Shown here one piece after another: positions 27,181 to 35,897 of a DNA stretch of 64,000 bases. Made by a program: the position numbers and the translations under genes. The stretch's first letter is position 1; the number at the start of each line of letters is the position of its first letter. Below the pieces are notes generated by a model. The model saw only the letters and a list, made by a program, of their open reading frames with translations, made no database searches and was not told the DNA's origin. The stretch is from an uncultured Spartobacteria bacterium. GTDB lineage: Bacteria; Verrucomicrobiota; Verrucomicrobiia; Chthoniobacterales; Chthoniobacteraceae. Location: NCBI GenBank assembly GCA_903919125.1, contig CAIXGS010000030.1:37741-101740 (forward strand), written 5' to 3'.

Positions 27181-28149
27181 CTAGGGCTTTGCGGTGGATT
27201 TCTCAGAGGACTTCTCGGAAGAAAACAACCAACGCAAGGCCTCGGGAAGAAGTGCTCCGGCAGCCTGACCACTGTGCCCGCCGCCAGTCATTTCCAAGTG
27301 GTGTGGGTAACCAGCAAATTCCAGAGCGGCATCCATGTCGCGATTGGAAAGGGGCCAATGTCCAAAGAGATTATTCACGTCCGACTCCCCTTCCTGCAGC
27401 CAGACACGTAAACCCTTGGGCTCACTCTTGGATTTGCGCACCAAAGCTGGGTAATCGTACCCCCCTCGAATGTTGGTGAAACTTCCAATGCTGCTCAGAA
27501 CTTTTCCAAACTGATCGGGCCGCTCCCACGCAGCAGTGAACGCACAGATTCCTCCCGAAGAACCACCCACCATTCCACGCCCGGCGGGATCCGCGGTGAT
27601 GTTTAGGCCCGCGAGAGCCTCGGGAAGCAGTTCCTCTAACAGAAACCGCACGTAACGATCCCCCAGCGAATCGTACTCAAAAGACCGGTTGCTTCGAGTC
27701 GCAGCCCCCGGCTTCGCGCCCGGAATGGCGCCCGCATTGACGAATACCGCGACGGTGGGAGGTAGCTCGCCCTTGGCAATCAGGTTATCCAAAACGATCG
27801 TTGCACGCGCTGCACCGTCGGGCTTTACGTAGCCGCCGCCGTCTTGAAAAACAAGCAAGTTGGCTGGTCTTTCCTGCGCAGCTTGGGCCCTTCGCTTCGG
27901 CACATAAACCCAATAATCTCGGACCGTCCCCGGAAAAATTTGACTACTGGCGAAGGACCTCTTCGTCACCTCACCTTGGGGCACGTCGGGCTGAAGCTTG
28001 CTATCCGGGCCGGGTTGCGGGACTTCAAGCGCGCAGACTGATGCGGAAACCCCCAGCAACACGGCGGACGATAGCAAAGTGAACGATAACCAGCGGGTAC
28101 GAACCACGGCTGGGGCGGACCGCAAGAGGGGGGAAATTCTTACACGCAT
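27181..28149 (-). CDS. Secreted esterase-D-like hydrolase (paralogue of next gene)
   Basis: A 322-residue exported alpha/beta hydrolase. The N-terminal region is long and basic before a hydrophobic segment (FTLLSSAVLLGVSASVCA), consistent with a signal peptide, and the true start may be an internal codon. The catalytic domain shares blocks with the downstream gene: LLVFQDGGGYVKPDG, EYDSLGDRYVRFLLEELLPE, nucleophile elbow GGSSGGICAFTAAWERPDQF, IGSFTNIRGGYDYPALVRK. A His in EMTGGGHSGQAAG is the likely catalytic base. It lacks the propeller of its neighbour. The 29-bp gap and matching strand point to a tandem duplication within one transcript. Confidence 0.88.
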   Translation of the reverse strand: MRVRISPLLRSAPAVVRTRWLSFTLLSSAVLLGVSASVCALEVPQPGPDSKLQPDVPQGEVTKRSFASSQIFPGTVRDYWVYVPKRRAQAAQERPANLLVFQDGGGYVKPDGAARATIVLDNLIAKGELPPTVAVFVNAGAIPGAKPGAATRSNRSFEYDSLGDRYVRFLLEELLPEALAGLNITADPAGRGMVGGSSGGICAFTAAWERPDQFGKVLSSIGSFTNIRGGYDYPALVRKSKSEPKGLRVWLQEGESDVNNLFGHWPLSNRDMDAALEFAGYPHHLEMTGGGHSGQAAGALLPEALRWLFSSEKSSEKSTAKP

Positions 28150-28197
28150 ATTTTCCCTAGCAAAGGCACGGCGCGCGGAAACGTCAACGGAGTAAAG

Positions 28198-28740
28198 TTA
28201 CAGAATCCCCAACTTCATCTTTCCTACCTCGCTGATCATCGCCTGATTCCATGGCGGATCCCACACAATCTCAACCGTCGCCTCCCCTACTCCGGCAATA
28301 GAAAGAATCTTCTGCTCCGCCTCGCGGGCGATGACCGGACCCATGCCACAACCCGGGGCGGTTAGCGTCATTTTCACCTGCACATTAGCCGGTTGCCCTT
28401 CGGGTTGAGTGACGGCGCAATCGTAAACCAGACCGAGGTCGACAATATTGACGGGAATTTCAGGGTCGTAACACGTTTTGAGCTCCGTCCAAACCGCCCC
28501 TTCCTCCACGGGGGCGCTGGAGTCGCCGACCGCTTTGTGAGTCGTCACCTCCAAGCCTAGCGCGTCCGCATTATCGCTGGTAATACGCGCCAAACCCTCG
28601 GGGACGGCCACGGTGTAGCTGCCACCCAACGCTTGGGTCACCAGAACCGCCGTGCCTTTTTTGAGGTGGATAGATTCACCGCTAGGGATGCGAATGGCCT
28701 CGCAATCGCGCGTTAGGACTTTTTCGGAATTTTCGTGCAT
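28198..28740 (-). CDS. sufT: SufT-like Fe-S assembly protein (DUF59/MIP18)
   Basis: A 180-residue cytoplasmic protein of the SufT type, involved in maturation of Fe-S proteins. The N-terminal 70 residues (LTRDCEAIRIPSGESIHLKK, then TAVLVTQALGGSYTVAVP) are the SufT-specific extension. The C-terminal MIP18/DUF59 domain shows LKTCYDPEIPVNIVDLGLVY, TAPGCGMGPVIAREAE and VWDPPWNQAMISEVGKMKLGI. Together these match full-length SufT. It is the third gene of a tight unit with a U-type scaffold (11 bp upstream) and a rhodanese protein, all on the minus strand. SufB, C, D and S are not in the window. Confidence 0.92.
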   Translation of the reverse strand: MHENSEKVLTRDCEAIRIPSGESIHLKKGTAVLVTQALGGSYTVAVPEGLARITSDNADALGLEVTTHKAVGDSSAPVEEGAVWTELKTCYDPEIPVNIVDLGLVYDCAVTQPEGQPANVQVKMTLTAPGCGMGPVIAREAEQKILSIAGVGEATVEIVWDPPWNQAMISEVGKMKLGIL

Positions 28741-28751
28741 GAAACGGATTA

Positions 28752-29270
28752 TTAAACGGAGGCTGGCGTTTTCAAGATGATGCGAACCTTCTGTCCGGAG
28801 TCATTTTGAGGGGTAAAACTGTCCCGTAACGAGGGACTCGAAGCAGTGCTTGCTGCGACGGAGGCGACGGGAACGGGCGAATCGGAGACTGTCGCGGACT
28901 TCGGGTCAAGAGCGGATCGCAACGCGGTTTCAACCAACTGCGCACAATGGATTTTCATCGGAGGGAGCGCGCCCAGCGGCGAGGCGAGATCGCTGGAAGA
29001 CAGGTGCAGGGCCTCCTCGATGGTTTTCCCCGCAACCAGTTCCGTGGCAACACTGGCCACCGCGATGGCCGTTTCGCACCCGAAAGTCTGGAACGTAGCG
29101 CGGTCAATCACCTTGCGGCCCGACGCATCCTGTTTAAACCGCACCCACATCCGCAGCATGTCGCCGCACCCCTCAGAACCGGCGGTCCCGATGGAATCTG
29201 CGTCGGCCATTTCACCAAGATTTTTAGGATTGGCGAGTGCGTCTTGAATTTTTTGATTGAGGTCGCTCAT
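28752..29270 (-). CDS. IscU/SufU/NifU-N type Fe-S scaffold protein
   Basis: A 172-residue scaffold on which Fe-S clusters are built. The three conserved cysteines are present: C35 in SEGCGDMLRMW (with the adjacent Asp37), C65 in TFGCETAIAVA, and C109 in MKIHCAQLVE. The domain ends near residue 120 and is followed by a Ser/Ala/Val-rich 50-residue tail, longer than IscU, without the extra NifU C-terminal domain. The gene lies between a rhodanese protein and SufT, which supports a sulfur-transfer to scaffold to maturation chain. Whether it is a SUF-type or ISC-type scaffold is unclear. Confidence 0.9.
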   Translation of the reverse strand: MSDLNQKIQDALANPKNLGEMADADSIGTAGSEGCGDMLRMWVRFKQDASGRKVIDRATFQTFGCETAIAVASVATELVAGKTIEEALHLSSSDLASPLGALPPMKIHCAQLVETALRSALDPKSATVSDSPVPVASVAASTASSPSLRDSFTPQNDSGQKVRIILKTPASV

Positions 29271-29294
29271 TGAAAAACGTGGAGATCGGCAAGG

Positions 29295-29849
29295 TTATTC
29301 CAACTCGTAACGGGGCAGCAACGGGTCGATTTCGCAACTCCATGCATCGATACCACCGCGCAAACTGCGCACATTTTCAAGTCCGTGACCGGCAAAATAC
29401 GCCGCAGCATCCATGCTGCGCACCCCGTGATGACACACAAAAACGATAGGCTTGGAGCGGTCCCAACCGGGAAGTTCATGCATCAGCTCTTCAGTAAAAA
29501 GAACTGATCCTGGAATTTGCACCGCCTCAAATTCTTCTCTGGAGCGAATGTCCACAAAGGTCACGCCCCCAGATTGAAGTAATGCATTTGCCTGCGAAGG
29601 TGAAATTTCCATCTGCTCATCGGCTTCGCGAGCTTGGTTCAAGAAGGCCACAACCTCCGCTACCACCAACCCTCCGTTGCGCTCACACACCTCCGCCAAT
29701 GTCTCCTCGGGACGGAACCCGCAACTACTGCAACCGCCGATGTGATACCCCCGAAACAACGCACGTTGCGCGCCGGGGAACTGCGAGACAAGTTCCTGCA
29801 TGGGCATTTCAGCGGCGATCGTAACAGAGGCAGATGCGACTTCAGACAT
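29295..29849 (-). CDS. Rhodanese-domain protein with N-terminal DUF1858-like region
   Basis: About 184 residues from the Met at 29849. The N-terminal 70 residues (MQELVSQFPGAQRALFRGYHIGGCSSCGF) resemble the DUF1858/hybrid-cluster-associated helical domain, with a CxxC in GGCSSCGF. The C-terminal rhodanese domain shows VTFVDIRSREEFEAVQIPGSV, the active-site Cys loop FVCHHGVRSMDAAAYF, and the closing LRGGIDAWS. Rhodaneses carry persulfide sulfur, so with the downstream U-type scaffold it likely supplies or relays sulfur for cluster assembly. No cysteine desulfurase is adjacent. A further 13-residue N-terminal extension (to 29888) lacks support. Confidence 0.88.
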   Translation of the reverse strand: MSEVASASVTIAAEMPMQELVSQFPGAQRALFRGYHIGGCSSCGFRPEETLAEVCERNGGLVVAEVVAFLNQAREADEQMEISPSQANALLQSGGVTFVDIRSREEFEAVQIPGSVLFTEELMHELPGWDRSKPIVFVCHHGVRSMDAAAYFAGHGLENVRSLRGGIDAWSCEIDPLLPRYELE

Positions 29850-30081
29850 ACAGACAATGTACGCCCACAACGCGTCGCTGACAAACACGGATGGGAAATT
29901 CCTCCCAAATCACCCGACACCAATCCTCGGCGTCGCCTATTCGGCCTGAGGACGTCCACGCAAAAACCGACACTCGTGGAGTGCCCGTGTCCAGCTTCGC
30001 AGGGTAGCCGGAACCCGAGTTTGTTCGGACGCCTCAAAAGTCCAGTCTTGCAGACGAAGGCCGTCTGAAGTGTTTAGAGGA

Positions 30082-31755
30082 ATGACCACCCCCTGGCCGC
30101 AGAATTACGACCCGCTCGGCAACCCGCTGCTTTCCACCGCCGTAGCGGCAATCCCAGTCGCCGTGCTTTTAGGGGCCATTGCCGTGCTGCATATCCGCAT
30201 CCACATTGCGGCCTTTATCGGACTGGTATCCGCTCTGGTGATCGCCATCGGCGTAAACAAAATGCCAGTGGACCTCGCCGCTGCAACCACAGCTTATGGA
30301 GCGGCTTTCGGGATTTTCCCCATCGGGTGGATCATCCTCAACGTGCTCTTTCTTTATCAACTGACGGTGGATCGCGGCCTGTTTGAAGTGTTGCGAGCAA
30401 GTCTTGCGCGCGTTGCACCCGACGCACGCGTTCAACTAATCCTCATTGCCTTTGCGTTTGGCGCGTTTCTGGAAGGAATGGCGGGATTTGGCACCCCAGT
30501 GGCCATCACTGCTGCAATCCTCATTCAACTCGGATTTAAGCCGTTGCACGCCTCCGGACTCTCGCTCATCGCGAACACCGCCCCAGTAGCCTTCGGTTCT
30601 TTGGGCATCCCGATTACCACTTTGGAACAAGTCACGGGAATCGACGCGCATCTGATTTCAGCGATGGTCGGGAGGCAACTCCCCTTTTTTTCGCTGCTAA
30701 TCCCCTTCTGGATCGTGTGGGCATTCGCGGGCTGGAAAGCCGTGGTTGGCGTGTGGCCCGTCGCACTGGTTGCGGCAAGCGCCTTCGCGATTCCACAGTA
30801 CGCGGTTTCGAACTTCCACGGTCCCTGGCTTGTGGACCTCGTCGCCGGAGCGACCTCCATCATTGCCACTGTTTTGTTTTTGCGGATCTGGAAACCGCGG
30901 GAAATTATGCGAATGAACGCAGGAGTCGCCGAGTATTCCAGCGCAGAGGCCTATTCGCAGAACTCCTCACAGACAGGTGCGCTCACAAAGGGGAAGATAT
31001 TCCAAGCGTGGATGCCGTGGATTATCCTAACTCTCTTCATTTTGTGTTGGGGCCTTCCCCAAACCAAGCTGTTCTTGGACAACCTCGCTGCTCCTAAATT
31101 CGAGGTTCCTCACCTGCACGGTCTAGTTCAGCGCATGCCCCCTGTGGCTCCCGCAAATACGCCGCCTGAAGCAGCTGTCTTCAAGTTTGGCTTTCTCTCC
31201 GCAACGGGCACGGGAATCTTTCTGGCGGCGCTTCTGGCGGGGAGCCTGATGGGCTGTCAGCCGGTGCAGCTTTTCAAAACCTACCTGCAAACCCTCTGGC
31301 GCGTTCGTCACTCGCTTCTCACCATCGCCGCGATGCTCGCGCTGGGGAACGTCACCAAGTTTTCAGGCGGGGATGCAACGCTCGGTCTTGCTCTGGCGCA
31401 AACCGGTTCGTTCTACCCGTTTTTCGGCACCCTCCTCGGTTGGCTTGGAGTGGCCCTCACCGGGTCGGACACCGCCTCCAATGTGCTATTCGGATCGTTG
31501 CAAAAAATTACCTCCCAGCAGCTTGGCATAAGCCCAGTCCTGATGTGCGCCGCAAACAGTTCGGGCGGAGTCATGGGCAAGATGGTTGATGCACAGAGCA
31601 TTGTCGTGGCCAGCACTGCTACGAACTGGTACGGGCACGAGGGCGAAATTTTGCGCTACGTTTTTTGGCACAGCCTGACACTGGCAATACTCATGGGCGT
31701 GTTGGTGTACCTCCAAGCGTACATCGCGCCATTTACACAGATGGTCGCGGGCTAA
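30082..31755 (+). CDS. lctP: L-lactate permease family transporter
   Basis: An inner-membrane lactate:H+ symporter of the LctP family, about 557 residues. It begins MTTPWPQNYDPLGNPLLST, the family N-terminus, and has 12 to 14 hydrophobic helices with the conserved GAFLEGMAGFGTPVAI and IANTAPVAFGSLGIPITTLEQVTG signatures, and late SDTASNVLFGSLQ and CAANSSGGVMGKM. The ATG at 30082 follows a GAGG motif by 2 nt, a short spacing; an upstream GTG frame start at 30070 is possible. No lactate dehydrogenase genes sit beside it, so the carried acid may be lactate or glycolate. Confidence 0.93.
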   Translation: MTTPWPQNYDPLGNPLLSTAVAAIPVAVLLGAIAVLHIRIHIAAFIGLVSALVIAIGVNKMPVDLAAATTAYGAAFGIFPIGWIILNVLFLYQLTVDRGLFEVLRASLARVAPDARVQLILIAFAFGAFLEGMAGFGTPVAITAAILIQLGFKPLHASGLSLIANTAPVAFGSLGIPITTLEQVTGIDAHLISAMVGRQLPFFSLLIPFWIVWAFAGWKAVVGVWPVALVAASAFAIPQYAVSNFHGPWLVDLVAGATSIIATVLFLRIWKPREIMRMNAGVAEYSSAEAYSQNSSQTGALTKGKIFQAWMPWIILTLFILCWGLPQTKLFLDNLAAPKFEVPHLHGLVQRMPPVAPANTPPEAAVFKFGFLSATGTGIFLAALLAGSLMGCQPVQLFKTYLQTLWRVRHSLLTIAAMLALGNVTKFSGGDATLGLALAQTGSFYPFFGTLLGWLGVALTGSDTASNVLFGSLQKITSQQLGISPVLMCAANSSGGVMGKMVDAQSIVVASTATNWYGHEGEILRYVFWHSLTLAILMGVLVYLQAYIAPFTQMVAG

Positions 31756-31785
31756 AATCCCGCCCGCCTAAACCGCGTCCCAACC

Positions 31786-32850
31786 TCAAGGATGCGTTTG
31801 CGCGCAAAGCTTCCGATAAAGCGCCACGTAATCTGCGACCATTTGCCGATAACCAAACTTCGCCTCGCCCGCCGCGCGGACCTTGCCCCGATCCAACGCC
31901 AGCGCTGGAGCCACGAGTGCGCTCAGTCCTTCCGGAGTCGCGGCTGTGTAACCAGTAACTCCCTCCTCCACCACCTCGCCGACTGAGCCGCGCTTCACCG
32001 CCACCACTGGGGTGCCGCACGCCATTGCCTCAATCATCACCAAACCAAAGGGTTCGTCCCACTGGATTGGGAATATCAGAGCGGCTGCATTACGCAGTAA
32101 ATCTGCTTTTTGAGCATGGTTTACCGGCCCAATCCAACGAATCTGCTCCCCGTCCACATGGGGAAGCACTTCCTCGGCAAAATAGCGCTCTTCCACACCG
32201 TTTTGTGGTTGACCTGCAAGGACTAATGGAAGTCCGCACGCCTTCGCAATGGCAATTGCTCCAGCCGGGTTTTTGGCATGGCTCATCCGTCCTAAAAATG
32301 CGAGGTATCCCCCTGCCTGAAGAGAGGGCTCGTATGCGCCGAAGTCACAACCGTTATAAACCACTGGAAATTCACGCTGTAAACGAGCTGCAGTATCCTT
32401 GATCTGAAACCGACTGATAGCCGCAACCTCTACTTGCGGATAACGTTTAAATGCCCACTCATCATCCCTTAAGGCGCAGGTGTGCAGCGTGAAAAGAGTA
32501 GGTGTTTGAGAAAGAGACGCCAACGGCAACCACCCCGGGGTCAGATGGAAGTGAATCACGTCAAAATCCGAGGCCCGTCGCAGCGCTTCGGCGACCGCGG
32601 CGTTGGCATAGTGCTCGAATGCATCTGCATCGCCACGGGCCATGAGTTCGGTAAGACACGCATCGGCAACTGGACAAAGCTCGGCTTTAGTTTTACAGTC
32701 TGCTGTGGCGAAAAGTGTTACACTGTTCCCCTGTTCCACCAACTCATCCACGAGAAGTTTTACAAGCAACTCAATGCCCCCGTAAGTCGTCGGAGGAATG
32801 CAAGTCCAGAGAGGAGACACTTGCGCGATACGAAGATGTCGTAGATTCAT
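31786..32850 (-). CDS. Glycosyltransferase family 4
   Basis: A 354-residue GT-B fold retaining glycosyltransferase. The N-terminal domain has LRIAQVSPLWTCIPPTTYGG, with the Gly-rich loop GGIELLVKLL. The C-terminal donor domain shows FLGRMSHAKNPAGAIAIAKA, IRWIGPVNHAQKADLLRNA and the nucleotide-sugar EX7E motif FGLVMIEAMACGTPVVAVKRG, followed by EVVEEGVTGYTA. Such enzymes transfer sugars to lipid or polysaccharide acceptors at the cytoplasmic face. It converges with lctP with only 30 bp between stops, and is divergent from the L,D-transpeptidase gene 65 bp away. Acceptor unknown. Confidence 0.92.
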   Translation of the reverse strand: MNLRHLRIAQVSPLWTCIPPTTYGGIELLVKLLVDELVEQGNSVTLFATADCKTKAELCPVADACLTELMARGDADAFEHYANAAVAEALRRASDFDVIHFHLTPGWLPLASLSQTPTLFTLHTCALRDDEWAFKRYPQVEVAAISRFQIKDTAARLQREFPVVYNGCDFGAYEPSLQAGGYLAFLGRMSHAKNPAGAIAIAKACGLPLVLAGQPQNGVEERYFAEEVLPHVDGEQIRWIGPVNHAQKADLLRNAAALIFPIQWDEPFGLVMIEAMACGTPVVAVKRGSVGEVVEEGVTGYTAATPEGLSALVAPALALDRGKVRAAGEAKFGYRQMVADYVALYRKLCAQTHP

Positions 32851-32915
32851 ATAAGGAGAGGTTTCCGCTGTGCCCCCAGACTAGCGCGGGGAATCTTCCC
32901 GCCAAACTGTTTTCC

Positions 32916-34061
32916 ATGAAGCACCATTTCCATCTTTTAGCCGCCACAACCCTTGCAGCTGTACCCCTTCAGGCGCAGGCGAGTGCTTCGTCCCCTGCGC
33001 CGGAACCCAAACCACAAAGGTCGTTTTGGGGTCGCCTCTTTTCCTCGCCTCCCCCTCCCCATTCAGCTCCCCCAGCTACGCCCGACCCGAGCCCGCAAAA
33101 GACGCCCGCAAAAAAAGCGCCACCTCACAAACCCACCTCGCCCCACAAGGAGACCACCCCGACAAAAGACGCTCAAAAGGCGCTCTCACCGGAACAAAGA
33201 GACGCGCTGGTCAGACTTCAGATCTTTTTGGACAAGGCCTTGTTTTCCCCAGGAAAACTCGATGGGCAACCCGGCGAACTCACCACCAAGGCACTCCTGC
33301 ATTATCAAAAGGCACACAACCTGCAACCGACCGCGCTGCCCGATGATCTCCCCTTGCCCAAAGTTGAGGAGACCTACACGACTTACACCATTAGAGCTGA
33401 GGACAAGAAGTTTGTAGGCGACGCGCCTAGCAAGCCCGCGGAGCAAGCTCGCAAGCGTTATCTCCCCTACGAATCCTTTCTGGAGTTCGTCACAGAACGC
33501 TTCCACGTCGCTGAAAGTCTGCTGGTTAAGCTCAACCCGACCCAAAAATTAAACACCCTGAGCGTCGGAGATACCCTCACGGTCCCCGCTGTGGATCCCT
33601 TCCTTATTGAGGAGGTCCGTGAAACTGCGGCACTCCCCAAAAAGCCCGAGTTCCTCAACAGGCGCATTCGAGTCGATCGCAACGAGCATGTTCTGGAGCT
33701 GTTTGAAGGCGACCAAATGCTGGCAAGCGTCCCCATCACCGCTGGCTCCACAACGCTGCCGACTCCGCCAGGGAAATGGCGCATTCAGGGAATCACCCTG
33801 TTGCCCACATTTCGCTGGGATGAGGGCGTGCTGAATCACGGCGTACGCACCGATCAATTTTACAACCTGCCTTCCGGCCCCAACAACCCGGTCGGAGTTG
33901 TCTGGTGCTCACTCAACAAATCGGGGATCGGCATCCACGGCACCAATCACCCCGAAACGATCGGACGGGCGTTTAGCCACGGCTGCATGAGGGTGGCCAA
34001 CTGGGACATTATCCGTTTGGTGAACCTCATCACCCCAGACATCCCAGTACTGATTGAGTAA
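32916..34061 (+). CDS. Secreted L,D-transpeptidase with peptidoglycan-binding domain
   Basis: A periplasmic enzyme of about 381 residues that forms or exchanges peptidoglycan cross-links. The Met at 32916 opens a signal peptide (MKHHFHLLAATTLAAVPLQA); the frame is open far upstream but lacks one there. A Pro/Lys-rich linker (residues 30-80) would span towards the wall. A peptidoglycan-binding-1-like domain covers about 85-140 (LDKALFSPGKLDGQPGELTT). A LysM-like segment is near 165-225, and the YkuD catalytic domain runs to the end. The catalytic motif is GIHGTNHPETIGRAFSHGCM with the nucleophile Cys followed by Arg-Val. Substrate and cross-link type (3-3 or protein attachment) are unknown. 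Confidence 0.92.
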   Translation: MKHHFHLLAATTLAAVPLQAQASASSPAPEPKPQRSFWGRLFSSPPPPHSAPPATPDPSPQKTPAKKAPPHKPTSPHKETTPTKDAQKALSPEQRDALVRLQIFLDKALFSPGKLDGQPGELTTKALLHYQKAHNLQPTALPDDLPLPKVEETYTTYTIRAEDKKFVGDAPSKPAEQARKRYLPYESFLEFVTERFHVAESLLVKLNPTQKLNTLSVGDTLTVPAVDPFLIEEVRETAALPKKPEFLNRRIRVDRNEHVLELFEGDQMLASVPITAGSTTLPTPPGKWRIQGITLLPTFRWDEGVLNHGVRTDQFYNLPSGPNNPVGVVWCSLNKSGIGIHGTNHPETIGRAFSHGCMRVANWDIIRLVNLITPDIPVLIE

Positions 34062-34171
34062 GCGGTAACGGCAGTACGGTCGTTAGATTTTCAGGCGCAT
34101 CCTGTTCTTCTCACAGACAGGCCTGCTTTCTTGCCCAAACGGCTCACTTTGTGATTATCCTGAGTGCTTCG

Positions 34172-34843
34172 ATGAGCCGATTTTTACACAAAATTCTAAG
34201 TGAGTGGTTAGGAACCACTTTGTTGCTGAGCATCGTGGTGGGTTCAGGCGTCATGGCGGAGCGCCTAGCACAGGGTAACACGGCCGTGGCTCTCTTGGGC
34301 AATACGCTGGCAACCGTTTGGGGGCTGTTTGTGCTCATTGAGGTGTTTGGCCCGGTCAGCGGCGCTCATTTCAATCCGGCGGTGTCCGCAATGATGGCTT
34401 TTCGTGGAGCCCTCCCGTGGAGCCAACTGCTCCCCTACTGGTTGGCGCAACTATTCGGGGCGGCGTGCGGGACTTGGCTGACTCATGCGATGTTTGACAT
34501 GGAAATATTGCAGTGGTCCACGAAGATCCGCTCCGGAAACGGCCAATGGCTCGCCGAAGCCGTGGCTACCGCAGGGCTGCTATTGGTAATCCTGCGTGCT
34601 CCCGCCCCTAAAGTTGCCGCGCTCGTGGCCTCTTACATTGGCGCCGCTTACTGGTTCACCGCATCTACCTCATTCGCAAATCCTGCCGCTGCTTTCGGAC
34701 GGATGTTCACCGACAGTTTCGCAGGCATCGCCCCCCAGTCCGTCCCCGCCTTCATCGTCTCGCAATGCATCGGGGCAGCAATCGGCGCGCTGATTGACAT
34801 GTGCCTCCCCACAGCCTCTGACGCACAGGAGAAGACAAATTAA
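34172..34843 (+). CDS. MIP/aquaporin-family channel
   Basis: A six-helix inner-membrane channel, about 223 residues from the Met at 34172. Both pore half-helices carry Asn-Pro-Ala: SGAHFNPAVSAMM after helix 2 and SFANPAAAFGRMF after helix 5. The second half matches the bacterial subgroup with DSFAGIAPQSVPAF, which includes AqpS-type channels found with arsenic genes as well as general glycerol/water channels. No ars genes are near, so the solute is not assigned. A GTG start at 34151 would add seven residues. Stands alone between the transpeptidase and an opposite-strand gene. Confidence 0.9.
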   Translation: MSRFLHKILSEWLGTTLLLSIVVGSGVMAERLAQGNTAVALLGNTLATVWGLFVLIEVFGPVSGAHFNPAVSAMMAFRGALPWSQLLPYWLAQLFGAACGTWLTHAMFDMEILQWSTKIRSGNGQWLAEAVATAGLLLVILRAPAPKVAALVASYIGAAYWFTASTSFANPAAAFGRMFTDSFAGIAPQSVPAFIVSQCIGAAIGALIDMCLPTASDAQEKTN

Positions 34844-34884
34844 ACCCTAAACTCCGGCATTCCAGCACCCTGAGTTCACAAAAC

Positions 34885-35319
34885 CTAAGGCACCTTGCAG
34901 GACTGCCATGCCAGAAACCGCCACTGGCCGGCCTCCTCCCGCCAAACCGCTAGGAAACTCAGCGTACTGTCCATCTCACCGGCTGCCGTCGCGGCTTTGA
35001 CTTGGGCGCGACCGCTCATCAAAGCGATACCTGGCGCAGGGAAAGTGAAGTTACGCTGCTGATATTCGAAGCCGAGATACTTAGTTTTACCCGTCAAGAG
35101 AACCTCCATCAGCGACGCTCTGGTGTCCACTACGCCGTTGGAATGAGCATAACGCAATTCCTCGGAGAGCAGCGCGCTCAAGGCTACTGAATCCGGCGAA
35201 CGCATTGCAGCGACTCGCGCGTCATCTGCGTTTTGCAACGCTTTAAGCGGCGAAACGACATCGGCGAATGCGGTAAAGGACGCGGTTACGCATAACAACA
35301 AGGTAAGGAAGGTCTTCAT
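34885..35319 (-). CDS. Exported NTF2-like (DUF4440/SnoaL-type) protein
   Basis: A 144-residue exported protein of the NTF2-like superfamily. The signal peptide is MKTFLTLLLCVTASFTAFADVV. The mature part shows the DUF4440 pattern: helix ALQNADDARVAAM, the element LSALLSEELRYAHSNGVVDT, then antiparallel strands ending LAVWREEAGQWRFLAWQSCKVP. Family members act as small-molecule binding or enzyme folds of varied activity; no catalytic residues are certain here. The open frame extends 59 residues upstream to 35496 without a plausible signal sequence, so I start at 35319. It is followed in the other direction by a gene-free stretch before the toxin-antitoxin pair. Confidence 0.85.
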   Translation of the reverse strand: MKTFLTLLLCVTASFTAFADVVSPLKALQNADDARVAAMRSPDSVALSALLSEELRYAHSNGVVDTRASLMEVLLTGKTKYLGFEYQQRNFTFPAPGIALMSGRAQVKAATAAGEMDSTLSFLAVWREEAGQWRFLAWQSCKVP

Positions 35320-35672
35320 GTAAAGGTGCTTTATTACCATGCAGGATTCATCCCCGGCCAAGATTTTCGTGCAGGAATTGGACAACCGCAAAAACGTTAA
35401 TTCAAGAGACGCGCCTCCTTTGACACTCCGCAAGCTTTCGCAGTTTAACGTCAAATGCTCAGCAGATCGCTCCGATAGAGCGGCGAGCAGCGCCAATTTT
35501 GAAGAGGCCCTGAGTGAAGACTGCGCGAGAGCCGCGCCTGCTGCTCGACTTCAATTTGTAGTGTCATCAAAAGCGTCTGTACGCTGATGCATCATCTGAT
35601 TTCTGTCGCTTTTGAGGATCGGTTTTGGAAATTTAATTGATTGATGCCTGATGACGACATATGATGTCACCT
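35320..35672. other. Gene-poor stretch before the toxin-antitoxin pair
   Basis: Nothing convincing is coded in these 353 bases. They hold the presumed promoter of the exported NTF2-like gene at the left end and of vapB at the right end, including the small palindrome described separately. An open frame extension of the NTF2-like gene is judged spurious. Confidence 0.5.
35656..35668. promoter_or_regulatory. Palindrome at the vapB start (possible auto-repression site)
   Basis: The sequence gacat-atg-atgtc is a perfect inverted repeat with a 3-nt centre. Ribbon-helix-helix antitoxins normally repress their own operon through such repeats at the promoter. Because it overlaps the first in-frame ATG (35661), translation probably begins at the ATG at 35673. 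Confidence 0.4.
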
Positions 35673-35897
35673 ATGCGAACCATCATCGATTTGCCGCAAG
35701 AACAACTCGGCGCACTTGCTCGCCTGTGTGAGGTGCAGAAAATTTCACGTGCAGAGGCGATACGCCGCGCCGTTGATCGTCTCCTGAAGGATTCACTAAT
35801 TGAGGAGAAAAACATTGGCTTTGGGATGTGGCGAAATAAGGGTATTACGGCGAGGCTATACGTTGATAACCTTCGGAATGAATGGAGTGCGGAATGA
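35673..35897 (+). CDS. Ribbon-helix-helix antitoxin (VapB-like)
   Basis: A 74-residue antitoxin. The N-terminal MRTIIDLPQEQLGALARL and following RAEAIRRAVDRLLKD are the beta strand and two helices of a CopG/Arc-type ribbon-helix-helix DNA-binding domain, with IDLPQEQL as the strand entry. The C-terminal part (FGMWRNKGITARLYVDNLR) would wrap the toxin; WxxK patterns of this kind appear in VapB partners. Its stop overlaps the toxin start by 4 nt (ATGA at 35894-35897), so translation is coupled. GC content and codon use look lower than in flanking housekeeping genes, in line with acquisition. Confidence 0.85.
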   Translation: MRTIIDLPQEQLGALARLCEVQKISRAEAIRRAVDRLLKDSLIEEKNIGFGMWRNKGITARLYVDNLRNEWSAE

